This document shows positions 25,027 to 30,681 of a stretch of DNA of 30,681 bases, one piece after another. Position 1 is the stretch's first letter, and every line of letters starts with the position of its first letter. Source of the DNA: Candidatus Caenarcanales bacterium (GTDB lineage: Bacteria; Cyanobacteriota; Vampirovibrionia; Caenarcaniphilales; Caenarcanaceae); assembly GCA_947489925.1 (NCBI GenBank), contig CANLFK010000004.1, positions 1 to 30,681 of the forward strand. Direction: 5' to 3'. The notes beneath the pieces were generated by a model. The model ran no database searches. It was not told where the DNA came from and saw only the letters and a list, made by a program, of their open reading frames with translations. The translations under genes were made by a program, and so were the position numbers.

Positions 25027-25671
25027 AGAATAATATTGTTCTTTCCAGTCTGCGATTGCTTTATGATTACCGCTTAGTAAAATATCTGGTACTTTCAAAC
25101 CTTCAAAGTCTGCGGGGCGAGTATATTGCGGAGCTTCAATTAATTTACCTTCTTCGTCCGAAAAACTGTCTTGTCCATGCACTTGTTCACCTTTGGGCAA
25201 AGCACCGGGTAAAAGTCTAATTAAGCTGTCAATTATGGTTAAAGCTCCAATTTCTCCACCGCTCAAAACATAATTACCTAAACTGACTGAATAATCAACC
25301 AAAGTTTTTACCCTCTCATCAAAGCCTTCATAACGACCGCAAAAAATAATTAATTGATCGCAAGGTAAAAGTTTTTGACGAATAAAAGGTTGATTTAGTG
25401 TTTCTCCAGAAGGAGTTAATAAAATAGTTTTAAAGTTCTTTTCTTTTGGGATTGACCGATGAGCGGCAAAAAGAGGTTCTGGCTTTAATAACATACCAAT
25501 TCCGCCACCAAAAATTTCATCATCTACTTTTTTATACTTACCAATTCCAAAGTCTCTGAGCTGAATTAAAGACAATTGGGCAATTTTATTTTCAAAAGCC
25601 CGACCAATAATGCCATATTTACAATAATTTTCAATGATTTCTGGGAAAAGCGTAATTATGTCAAATCTCAT
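25021..25671 (-). CDS. trmD: tRNA (guanine-37-N1)-methyltransferase TrmD
   Basis: SAM-dependent enzyme making m1G37 in tRNAs reading CNN/GGN-type codons, which prevents +1 frameshifting. The trefoil-knot SPOUT domain is seen: CGRYEGFDER (111-120), YVLSGGE (134-140), Arg152 and the catalytic Asp168 in GQDSFS, then APQYTRPADFEG. At 216 residues it stops soon after GNHKAIADWK, about 20 residues short of the usual R-x-RPDLL-type C-terminal helix. Its 3' end overlaps the convergent protease gene by 6 nt and is duplicated at 23234-23349, so the tail may have been altered by an insertion. It is coupled to the upstream nfeD gene by an ATGA overlap. Confidence 0.95.
   Translation of the reverse strand: MRFDIITLFPEIIENYCKYGIIGRAFENKIAQLSLIQLRDFGIGKYKKVDDEIFGGGIGMLLKPEPLFAAHRSIPKEKNFKTILLTPSGETLNQPFIRQKLLPCDQLIIFCGRYEGFDERVKTLVDYSVSLGNYVLSGGEIGALTIIDSLIRLLPGALPKGEQVHGQDSFSDEEGKLIEAPQYTRPADFEGLKVPDILLSGNHKAIADWKEQYYSL
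25100..25133. repeat. 34-bp direct repeat in trmD, partner at 23316-23349
   Basis: Identical to 23316-23349 and in the same orientation. The two copies bound a segment of about 1.75 kb containing the protease gene. It is a candidate recombination core at the inner edge of the trmD partial duplication. Confidence 0.75.
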
Positions 25672-26108
25672 ACAGACTTTATTTTGACAGTATTTCCTTC
25701 TACTTTTATAATTTCAGCTTGCTGACCTTCTTTAATAAGTTGTTCGTCAGAATAAGCTCTCCATTGATCACCGTCGATTTTTAGATAACCAAATTCTTCT
25801 TTTAAAACTGATTTTGTAATTAAGCCTTTTTTGCCAATCAATGATTCAAAGCCAAATTTCACTTCTGATTTTTTGTTTACTATAAAGTTTAAATACCATT
25901 TTCTTAAGCTAAAAAAGATTAATAAACTTAAACCGCTAAAAATAAGTATTAAATTTAAAAAGCTGATTTGTTTAATAAATAAAATTAAAAATGCACAAAT
26001 AAAAGCCGCCAAAGCCAAAGCCGCACAAAAAAAGCTAGGCAAACTTATTTCTGCAATTAAAAATATAAAAGCAATGGCAAACCAAATATAATGTGTATTT
26101 TCTGGCAT
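25668..26108 (-). CDS. NfeD family membrane protein
   Basis: A 146-residue protein with three hydrophobic helices near the N-terminus (~7-25, 27-46, 48-66) and a C-terminal OB-fold (~85-146, with LIGKKGLITKS and GQQAEIIKVEGNTVKI). This is the short NfeD1b type without its own protease. NfeD proteins are usually encoded beside membrane proteases of the ClpP/SppA class or stomatins and are thought to be their partners. Here the gene lies 3 nt after sppA and overlaps trmD by 4 nt, fitting that picture. Confidence 0.88.
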   Translation of the reverse strand: MPENTHYIWFAIAFIFLIAEISLPSFFCAALALAAFICAFLILFIKQISFLNLILIFSGLSLLIFFSLRKWYLNFIVNKKSEVKFGFESLIGKKGLITKSVLKEEFGYLKIDGDQWRAYSDEQLIKEGQQAEIIKVEGNTVKIKSV

Positions 26109-26111
26109 ATT

Positions 26112-27206
26112 TTACTTTAATGAATAAATAAATTCGGGTGCAATCATCATTAAATTAGGCATGCTTTGAGTTTGAATATTTACACTTTTCTGTGCTAATG
26201 GGTTTTGTCCAAGTAAAAGTGGTAATAAATCTTTAATTGATGAAGACATTGAAAATACCTCTTTTAATGAATTATAACCACCAATCGAATGTACAATATC
26301 TAAATCTTCTTTAATATCGCCTTTTGACCGCTCTCTTACTAATTTTTGCAAATCTTTTAAAGCTTCATTATAACCGCCCAGCTTGTCTACTAAACCAACT
26401 TGATTAGCTTGCTTTCCTGTATAAATCATACCTTGAGCCAAATCTCTAATATCTTGTCTGTTAATTCCAGCTCTCAGTTGTCCATATTTTTTTGCTTCAG
26501 CTGAATTGACTCTCCGTCCCAGATAAACATCTTCTATAAACTGATCATAAGTATCATCTACCAAACTTTGTAAAATTTCCTTTTCTTCGGCAGTCATTGG
26601 ACGAGTTGAGCTACCAATATCTTTGTATAAACCAGCTTTAATAGTCATATCTTTAACGCCAAATTTATTATACAAAGCCTCAAAATTAGTAAAATGTGAA
26701 ACAACTCCAATGCTACCAGTCAAAGTACCAGGGTTAGCAAAAATCATATCGCAGGCTGAAGCGGCATAATAACCACCCGAAGCGGCAATATCTCCCATTG
26801 AGGCAATAATTGGTTTTTTATAAGTTTTTCTAAAGTCTTTTATGGCATTATAAATTTCTTGGCTAATACCAACTGCCCCACCCGGGCTATTAATCCGCAA
26901 AATCACGCCTTTTATTGATTTTTCTTTGGCGGCTTTAATTAATTGATCACGAACACGAACAGCATTAGAATTTTCGCCACCAATAAAAGATTGCACTCCA
27001 CCACCGTCCATCATAACGCCAGTTAAATCAAGAGCTAAAATTTTATCTTTAGAGCCAGAAAATCCACCAAATGAACCTCCTAAAGCTTTTTCCTCAGGAT
27101 TATCACTCTTGGATTTAGAATTTTGACCGGGTATAAAATTTAAAATTATGCCCAGCAATGAGACCGCTAATAAAAGAATAGCTAAAAACTTTTTATCTTT
27201 ATTCAT
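26112..27206 (-). CDS. sppA: Signal peptide peptidase SppA (short form)
   Basis: Membrane-anchored serine protease of family S49 that degrades cleaved signal peptides or membrane peptides; 364 residues. One N-terminal membrane helix (~7-26) is followed by a Gly/Ser-rich linker and the protease domain. RINSPGGAV (~104-112) is the substrate-binding strand. Ser143 in AASGGYY is the nucleophile and Lys195 in GLYKDIGSS the general base of the Ser/Lys dyad. The size matches the single-domain type, active as an oligomer. First gene of an sppA-nfeD-trmD operon; the promoter should lie in 27207-27280. Confidence 0.93.
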   Translation of the reverse strand: MNKDKKFLAILLLAVSLLGIILNFIPGQNSKSKSDNPEEKALGGSFGGFSGSKDKILALDLTGVMMDGGGVQSFIGGENSNAVRVRDQLIKAAKEKSIKGVILRINSPGGAVGISQEIYNAIKDFRKTYKKPIIASMGDIAASGGYYAASACDMIFANPGTLTGSIGVVSHFTNFEALYNKFGVKDMTIKAGLYKDIGSSTRPMTAEEKEILQSLVDDTYDQFIEDVYLGRRVNSAEAKKYGQLRAGINRQDIRDLAQGMIYTGKQANQVGLVDKLGGYNEALKDLQKLVRERSKGDIKEDLDIVHSIGGYNSLKEVFSMSSSIKDLLPLLLGQNPLAQKSVNIQTQSMPNLMMIAPEFIYSLK

Positions 27207-27284
27207 AATAATTTAAAATCTTTTATAAAAACTAAATCAATTCTAAATAAGTTTTCGGTTTTATAGTTTTTTATTACCAAAAAT

Positions 27285-27398
27285 TTATAAATTACTAGCT
27301 TGTTTGTCGTTGCTTAAAAAACTCCAACCTTTTATCTTGCGGGAACTTGTAACTTTATCTTGTTCGTCAAAATAATCCAAGAAGTCGTCAGGCAAGTC
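27285..27398 (-). pseudogene. Possible remnant of a small gene
   Basis: A 37-codon open stretch with no ATG, following an in-frame TGA; it includes LPDDFLDYFDEQDK and ends in WSFLSNDKQASNL-stop. The composition looks protein-like and the N-terminal part resembles the C-termini of some small antitoxins, but this is a guess. It ends next to the palindrome at 27409, which may have truncated it. The rest of 27207-27688 holds only AT-rich leader and that palindrome. Confidence 0.3.
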
Positions 27399-27408
27399 TC
27401 ATAACTTT

Positions 27409-27615
27409 TGAATCGCAGATTAGCACAGATAACACTGATTTCACAGATGTTTCATTTATAGTTTTGCCGCTATTTGAATGTAGGATTCTCGGGATAAACA
27501 GGATTCACGCTTTGAAAAGTCTTAATGAAGGAAAATAAACTTTAAATAAATATTCCGAAAATCCTAAAATCTTGGGTATCCTGATTCAGACAATCTGCGT
27601 CCATCTGTGATTCAG
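27409..27615. repeat. Composite palindrome R1 (TGAATCGCAGATT family with a nested second element)
   Basis: The left arm TGAATCGCAGATTAGCACAG and the right end AATCTGCGTCCATCTGTGATTCAG-like arm (27592-27615) belong to the repeat family also at 28076, 28540, 29266 and 29398. Its middle is replaced by about 27475-27591, an inverted structure of a different type (GGATTC ... AACAGGATTC against ATCCTGATTCAGAC), related to the GTCTGAACC elements. Confidence 0.8.
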
Positions 27616-27688
27616 GCGGAAATTATAATAATTGAAAAAAATAGGTATAATTCAAGTAATTAAAAATATAAAATCAAATTGAATTTTA

Positions 27689-27892
27689 ATGTTTAAAAAG
27701 TTTACTTATAAGTATTGGCAAGATGGTAATTGGCTAGTGGGTCAGTTAAATGAAATAGATGGAGTATTTAGCCAAGGTCAGACATTAGAAGAGCTTGAAG
27801 TAAATTTGACAGAGGCTTTTGCTCTTATGTTGTCAGAAAACAAGGAATTAATAAAAGACTTAAAAGTCAGAGAATTAGAGCTTGAGGTATGA
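27689..27892 (+). CDS. hicB: HicB-family antitoxin
   Basis: A 67-residue protein with the partial RNase H-like fold of HicB/UPF0150: YKYWQDGNWLVGQLNEIDGV, then the helix QTLEELEVNLTEAFALML. No C-terminal DNA-binding helix is present. It precedes hicA with an ATGA overlap, so the antitoxin is made first. It should bind and block HicA. Confidence 0.85.
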   Translation: MFKKFTYKYWQDGNWLVGQLNEIDGVFSQGQTLEELEVNLTEAFALMLSENKELIKDLKVRELELEV

Positions 27893-28071
27893 AAAGGCAA
27901 GAAATTATAAAAAATCTTGAACGCTTAGGATGCTTTTTAAAGCGTAATGGTGGAAATCATGATATTTATTATAATCCTCAGACAAATAAATCAGCTCCGA
28001 TACCAAGACATAAAGAAATTTCAGATTCATTATATAAATTAATTTTAAAGCAATTACAAATTCTCAACTAA
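27889..28071 (+). CDS. hicA: HicA mRNA interferase toxin
   Basis: A 60-residue dsRBD-fold toxin that cleaves mRNA. The start MKRQEIIKNLERLGC, the catalytic His24 in GGNHDIYYNP and PIPRHKEI are the family marks. It is complete. The start overlaps the hicB stop by 4 nt. A palindrome of the TGAATCGCAG family begins 4 nt after its stop. Confidence 0.88.
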   Translation: MKRQEIIKNLERLGCFLKRNGGNHDIYYNPQTNKSAPIPRHKEISDSLYKLILKQLQILN

Positions 28072-28075
28072 TTTT

Positions 28076-28190
28076 TGAATCGCAGATTAGCACAGATATT
28101 TTATTTATAGTTTTTTAGCTAAAGATTAAAGCTCTCTCAAAGCCAAAAGTATCTGTGTCATCTTTTCATCTGCGTCCATCTGTGATTCAG
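28076..28190. repeat. Palindromic repeat R2
   Basis: Begins TGAATCGCAGATTAGCACAG and ends in CATCTGTGATTCAG. The arms are imperfectly complementary; the centre holds AAGATTAAAGCTCTCTCAAA, common to R4 and R5. The left arm is shortened relative to R4/R5 (the AACACGGATTTCACAG segment is absent). Confidence 0.88.
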
Positions 28191-28212
28191 AAGTGCTTAT
28201 TTTCCCCATTTT

Positions 28213-28428
28213 TTAAACCAATATTAATTTACCTTTTGGGACAGGAATTTCCTGATTATCTTCTTTTGCAGTTTGTAACCAAAATTGAGCTGCTTTTTCA
28301 GCATTTTTTAAAGCTTCTTTTTTAGACAAGCCATGAGCCATACAACCCGCTAATTCTGGGATTTCGGCAATAAAAATACTATCATTATTATCCCAGTACA
28401 AAATGACTTCATATTTTAATTCATTCAT
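28213..28428 (-). CDS. hicB: HicB-family antitoxin, partner toxin truncated
   Basis: A 71-residue HicB-like protein: YEVILYWDNNDSIFIAEIPEL, GCMAHGLSKKEALKNAEKA and the C-terminal IPVPKGKLILV are typical of the family. A GGAGA Shine-Dalgarno lies upstream of the ATG, overlapping the end of the truncated hicA. As its toxin gene is broken, this is an orphan antitoxin that may persist as protection against related toxins. Confidence 0.85.
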   Translation of the reverse strand: MNELKYEVILYWDNNDSIFIAEIPELAGCMAHGLSKKEALKNAEKAAQFWLQTAKEDNQEIPVPKGKLILV

Positions 28429-28439
28429 AAGTCTTTCTC

Positions 28440-28520
28440 CTAAACCAAATGGTCAAACTCAATATTGTTATCAGGTTTCCCAGAAAGAATCTTCTCAATT
28501 AATTTTTGTAGTGTCGCCAT
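28440..28520 (-). pseudogene. hicA: Truncated hicA-like toxin gene
   Basis: An ATG-initiated 26-residue frame, beginning MATLQKLIEKILSGK and reaching DNNIEFDHLV before TAG. This is the N-terminal segment of HicA toxins of the LEKILSGKSDNNISF type; the rest, including the catalytic histidine, is missing. The stop lies directly before the hicB Shine-Dalgarno, so an internal deletion probably removed the toxin body. Confidence 0.7.
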
Positions 28521-28539
28521 AATTAAAACAACTTTTCGC

Positions 28540-28556
28540 CTGAATCGCAGATTAGC
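28540..28556. repeat. Palindrome fragment R3
   Basis: CTGAATCGCAGATTAGC, the first 17 bp of the R1/R2/R4/R5 family, followed by unrelated sequence. It is a truncated copy. Confidence 0.7.
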
Positions 28557-28578
28557 TTTCAGAAAGTAAAGTAGCTAA

Positions 28579-28740
28579 TTATTTTTGTTGCCCTATAAGT
28601 TTTGCTTTATTGTCTTCAAAACGCTGTTTGATATATGCTTTTAGTTCTTCAAAAGTCATATTCTGAGTTTCAATACTAATTTTATCTCTGATTTCTCTCA
28701 TCATCTTTACAGCATCAAATTGTTTTTCTTTTTTATTCAT
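28579..28740 (-). CDS. Small helical protein, probable antitoxin of the PIN gene
   Basis: A 53-residue ORF: start MNKKEKQFDAVKMMREIR, then MTFEELKAYIKQRFEDNK. The MxxxREIRD...xMTFEELxxYI pattern is common in small proteins encoded next to PIN-domain toxins. Its ATG overlaps the end of the PIN gene by 8 nt, so the two are coupled, with the toxin gene first. It is a plausible VapB-like partner. Confidence 0.7.
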   Translation of the reverse strand: MNKKEKQFDAVKMMREIRDKISIETQNMTFEELKAYIKQRFEDNKAKLIGQQK

Positions 28741-29197
28741 TTCCATAGTTTACTAAATCTTTAGGGCTTCTAATCTCAATCATTGAATATCCAAGTCGTA
28801 AATTCACAGAATTGTAGCCCTTAATTTTGTCAAGGTTTACGATATGCTTGAAGTTCCAACTTGCTAAAACATCTACTTTGTTAATAGTCGCTAAGGCAAT
28901 ATGTCTGCAGTCTTCCAAACTTGATTTACCTACAACTTTTTCTTCAATGTAAGTATCAGCCAGCTTAATAGCATCTTCGGTAAGTTCAACTCTCTGAAAT
29001 TTATCAAATGAATAATTTAATAAGTGTTCTCTCACTTGCAGAGGTGCATTTATTAATTCAAGATCAAGCAAGTCTGATACTACAAAAATTATTTCATTGT
29101 TCTCAAGTCTTTCAAAAAGCTTTATGGTTGCTTCTTTAAACTCCTCATCAAAATAACCTCCAACTACGGAAGTATCTATGTAAATTTTTTGCTTCAT
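28733..29197 (-). CDS. PIN-domain protein (VapC-like toxin)
   Basis: A 154-residue PIN-fold ribonuclease-like protein. Metal-binding residues are Asp8 (IYIDTSVVGG), Glu47 (DLELIN) and Asp96 (SSLEDCRHIA); the fourth position reads Asn115 in ASWNFKHIVN, as in this PIN subgroup. I chose ATG 29197 because the longer frame starts with TTG and adds eight residues before the first beta strand. It is coupled to the small downstream gene. Probably an RNA-cleaving toxin; its target is unknown. Confidence 0.82.
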   Translation of the reverse strand: MKQKIYIDTSVVGGYFDEEFKEATIKLFERLENNEIIFVVSDLLDLELINAPLQVREHLLNYSFDKFQRVELTEDAIKLADTYIEEKVVGKSSLEDCRHIALATINKVDVLASWNFKHIVNLDKIKGYNSVNLRLGYSMIEIRSPKDLVNYGNE

Positions 29198-29265
29198 TTT
29201 AAAATTATTATCAACTAACAATTATACAAACCTTCCTCCCAAAATTCTAGTTTTCCGCCAGATGT

Positions 29266-29390
29266 CTGAATCGCAGATTAGCACAGATAACACGGATTTC
29301 ACAGATATTGCATTTACAGTTTTCCTCGCTAAAGATTAAAGCTCTCTCAAAGCCAAAAGACAAAGCCTAAAGTATCTGTGTCATCTTTTA
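29266..29390. repeat. Palindromic repeat R4, right end missing
   Basis: Starts CTGAATCGCAGATTAGCAC, shares the centre with R5, and stops after GTGTCATCTTTT; the closing TGTGATTCAG arm is lost where R5 begins 8 nt later. With R5 it fills most of the gene-free stretch 29222-29576. Confidence 0.88.
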
Positions 29391-29397
29391 ACAACTT

Positions 29398-29545
29398 CTG
29401 AATCGCAGATTAGCACAGATAACACGGATTTCACAGATATTTTATTTACAGTTTTGCCGCTAAAGATTAAAGCTCTCTCAAAGCCAAAAGACAATATCTA
29501 AAGTATCTGTGTCATCTTTTCCATCTGCGTAAATCTGTGATTCAG
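29398..29545. repeat. Palindromic repeat R5, most complete copy
   Basis: A 148-bp imperfect palindrome. The left end CTGAATCGCAGATTAGCAC and the reverse complement of the right end, CTGAATCACAGATTTACGC, align closely, then ACACAGAT-like blocks pair inward. It is tandem with R4. Confidence 0.9.
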
Positions 29546-29576
29546 AAGTGGTTTATTTTTGCTTAAATATTACAGA

Positions 29577-29920
29577 TCAATTTTCAAAGTAAGCTTCGTC
29601 ATGTACATAATCAATAGGAGATTCCCAGCCTCCACCACCTTGTAGTTCTTCATCGTTAGCTTCATATCCATAATCAATACAAGGTGTACCTTTCCAATTA
29701 ACATTTTCATTTTCTCTACTATCTTTCTCTTCTATAGTTGAAAAAAGGAATACTTCATTTTTTGTATTTTTTGAATATCTAAGTGCTAGGTGATCCCTAA
29801 GGATTTTGCCATTTTCTCATTTTGAGCTTTTATTAAAATACACATTACCCACTGCTTGTCCTCATCATCGTCAAATGCATCTTTATTTTCAAACCAACCT
29901 GCGTATAGATATTCTTTCAT
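29577..29920 (-). pseudogene. Frameshifted hypothetical gene
   Basis: The first frame starts at ATG 29920 (MKEYLYAGWFENKDAF) and is open for 44 codons to TAG at 29786. The continuation is in another frame: GKILRDHLALRYSKN, then a long acidic stretch ending DYVHDEAYFEN-stop at 29577. Joining them needs one extra base in the A-run opposite 29812-29815, giving QNEKNGKILRDHLA. The combined product would be about 114 residues, with no recognised family. It is either a decayed gene, a phase-variable homopolymer or a sequencing error. Confidence 0.65.
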
Positions 29921-29980
29921 ATTTTATTAATGTCAATGAAAATGGTTAAAAAACAATTATACAAACCTCTCCTCCCATTT

Positions 29981-30681
29981 TTACAATCTGCTCAATAATT
30001 CATCTAAAAGTTCTAATTGTTCGTCAGATGAGTTTAAATCACTTATTTTAATTAGGATTTTAAATTTATTTTCGCTTCTATTCTCTTGCAAAGCCAGTTT
30101 ATCCGTAATCCATTTAGGCAAATTAGCTTGCAGACTTTTCCAGAGCGTAAAGTTAAAATTGGCAGCTTTAATATTTAATTCAATAAAATTACCCATTGGA
30201 CGAATCAAACCAAAAACGCCCCTTTCACTAGCCAAAATACGCAATTTCACAATTTTAATTAAATTAATAACTACTGTCGGTATTTTCCCAAAGCGATCTT
30301 GCCATTCATCTTTGAGAGCCTGTAATTGTAATAAACTTTGCACTTCCGAAAGCCTGTGATATTCTTTCATTCTCAAAGTATCGTCTTCAATCCAGTCAAT
30401 TGGAATATAAGCATTAATTTTTAAATCAAAAGTTGGCTTTTCCTCAAGGCTTAAAAACGGCTTAGAACTTGTTTTTGTTTCATTTTTTTGCAAACCAAAT
30501 TCGCTTTTTAACTTATTAATGGCTTCATTCAACATTTCACAGTAAAGCTCAAAGCCAATACTCACCATTTTTCCGTGCTGTTGAGAGCCTAATAAATTCC
30601 CAATTCCTCTGATTTCCATGTCCCGCAAAGCAATTTGATAACCCGAACCCAAATGACTATATCGTGAAATCGCTTCTAATC
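29981..30681 (-). CDS. mfd: Transcription-repair coupling factor Mfd, C-terminal part
   Basis: The frame is open to the right edge, so most of the gene lies outside. The last helicase segment, SHLGSGYQIALRDMEIRGIGNLLG with SQQHGKM (given here in part: RDMEIRGIGNLLGSQQHG), is diagnostic of Mfd/RecG translocases and is followed by the Mfd-specific linker and C-terminal D7/TRCF domain (IPIDWIEDDTLRMKEYHRL, WQDRFGKIP). Mfd removes stalled RNA polymerase and recruits UvrA. The C-terminus ends normally in SRL. Confidence 0.95.
   Translation of the reverse strand, partial: LEAISRYSHLGSGYQIALRDMEIRGIGNLLGSQQHGKMVSIGFELYCEMLNEAINKLKSEFGLQKNETKTSSKPFLSLEEKPTFDLKINAYIPIDWIEDDTLRMKEYHRLSEVQSLLQLQALKDEWQDRFGKIPTVVINLIKIVKLRILASERGVFGLIRPMGNFIELNIKAANFNFTLWKSLQANLPKWITDKLALQENRSENKFKILIKISDLNSSDEQLELLDELLSRL

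Noticed and set aside
27409..29545. Spaced repeats as a CRISPR array
   Set aside because: Copies are ~115-207 bp long imperfect palindromes with genes between them, not short repeats with uniform spacers.
29800..29825. Programmed -1 frameshift site
   Set aside because: No classical slippery heptamer (X XXY YYZ) is in the right frame; a one-base loss in the A-run explains it better.

Overview
This AT-rich, densely coded bacterial window carries housekeeping genes interrupted by restriction-modification (R-M), toxin-antitoxin (TA) and palindromic-repeat islands. TGA is a stop codon and GTG/TTG starts are common. An AAA ATPase with a C-terminal R3H domain (Ycf45/SpoIIIAA-like), an OmpR-type response regulator of RpaB-like layout and a DUF151 protein suggest a non-photosynthetic relative of Cyanobacteria (Melainabacteria/Vampirovibrionia, perhaps Caenarcaniphilales). 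That placement is inference from protein resemblance; no rRNA is present.

Layout. 1-3.7 kb (+): two tandem Eco57I-type DNA methyltransferase genes, near-identical at both ends and different in the middle, plus a coupled 40-codon ORF. 3.7-6.1 kb (-): hisA, a response regulator, rpmG (L33) and a DUF151 protein. 6.2-13.9 kb (-): a type I R-M operon in the order hsdM, hepT (HEPN toxin), one gene fusing an MntA-like nucleotidyltransferase antitoxin to an HsdS that itself contains a DUF559 endonuclease domain, then a GxxExxY gene and hsdR. 14.1-16.5 kb (+): Ycf45-like ATPase and an SDR oxidoreductase. 16.7-22.2 kb (+): rplK, rplA, a GT39-like membrane glycosyltransferase and an FtsX-type permease. 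Then tRNA-Gly(GCC) and hisF (-); a displaced trmD 3' fragment; a peptidoglycan-binding/trypsin-like protease gene (+); the operon sppA-nfeD-trmD (-); a 2.7-kb zone of HicAB, HicB, PIN and broken genes among long imperfect palindromes; and the C-terminal end of mfd (-).

The most unusual part is the R-M operon. HepT carries RX4HXY and the nucleotidyltransferase carries GSX10DXD, the signature pair of the HepT/MntA TA system, but here the antitoxin is the N-terminus of the specificity subunit, so losing HsdS would also lose the antitoxin. The same operon was invaded by two small nuclease-like modules, each bracketed by its own palindromic repeat: DUF559 by a GC-rich palindrome that is translated in frame, and GxxExxY by two 97-bp palindromes with GTCTGAACC/GGTTCAGAC ends. 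Both palindrome families also occur in frame inside the methyltransferase genes, resembling protein-coding palindromic elements.

A second noteworthy structure is a partial duplication of the trmD 3' end, which brackets the protease gene and suggests integration at trmD.
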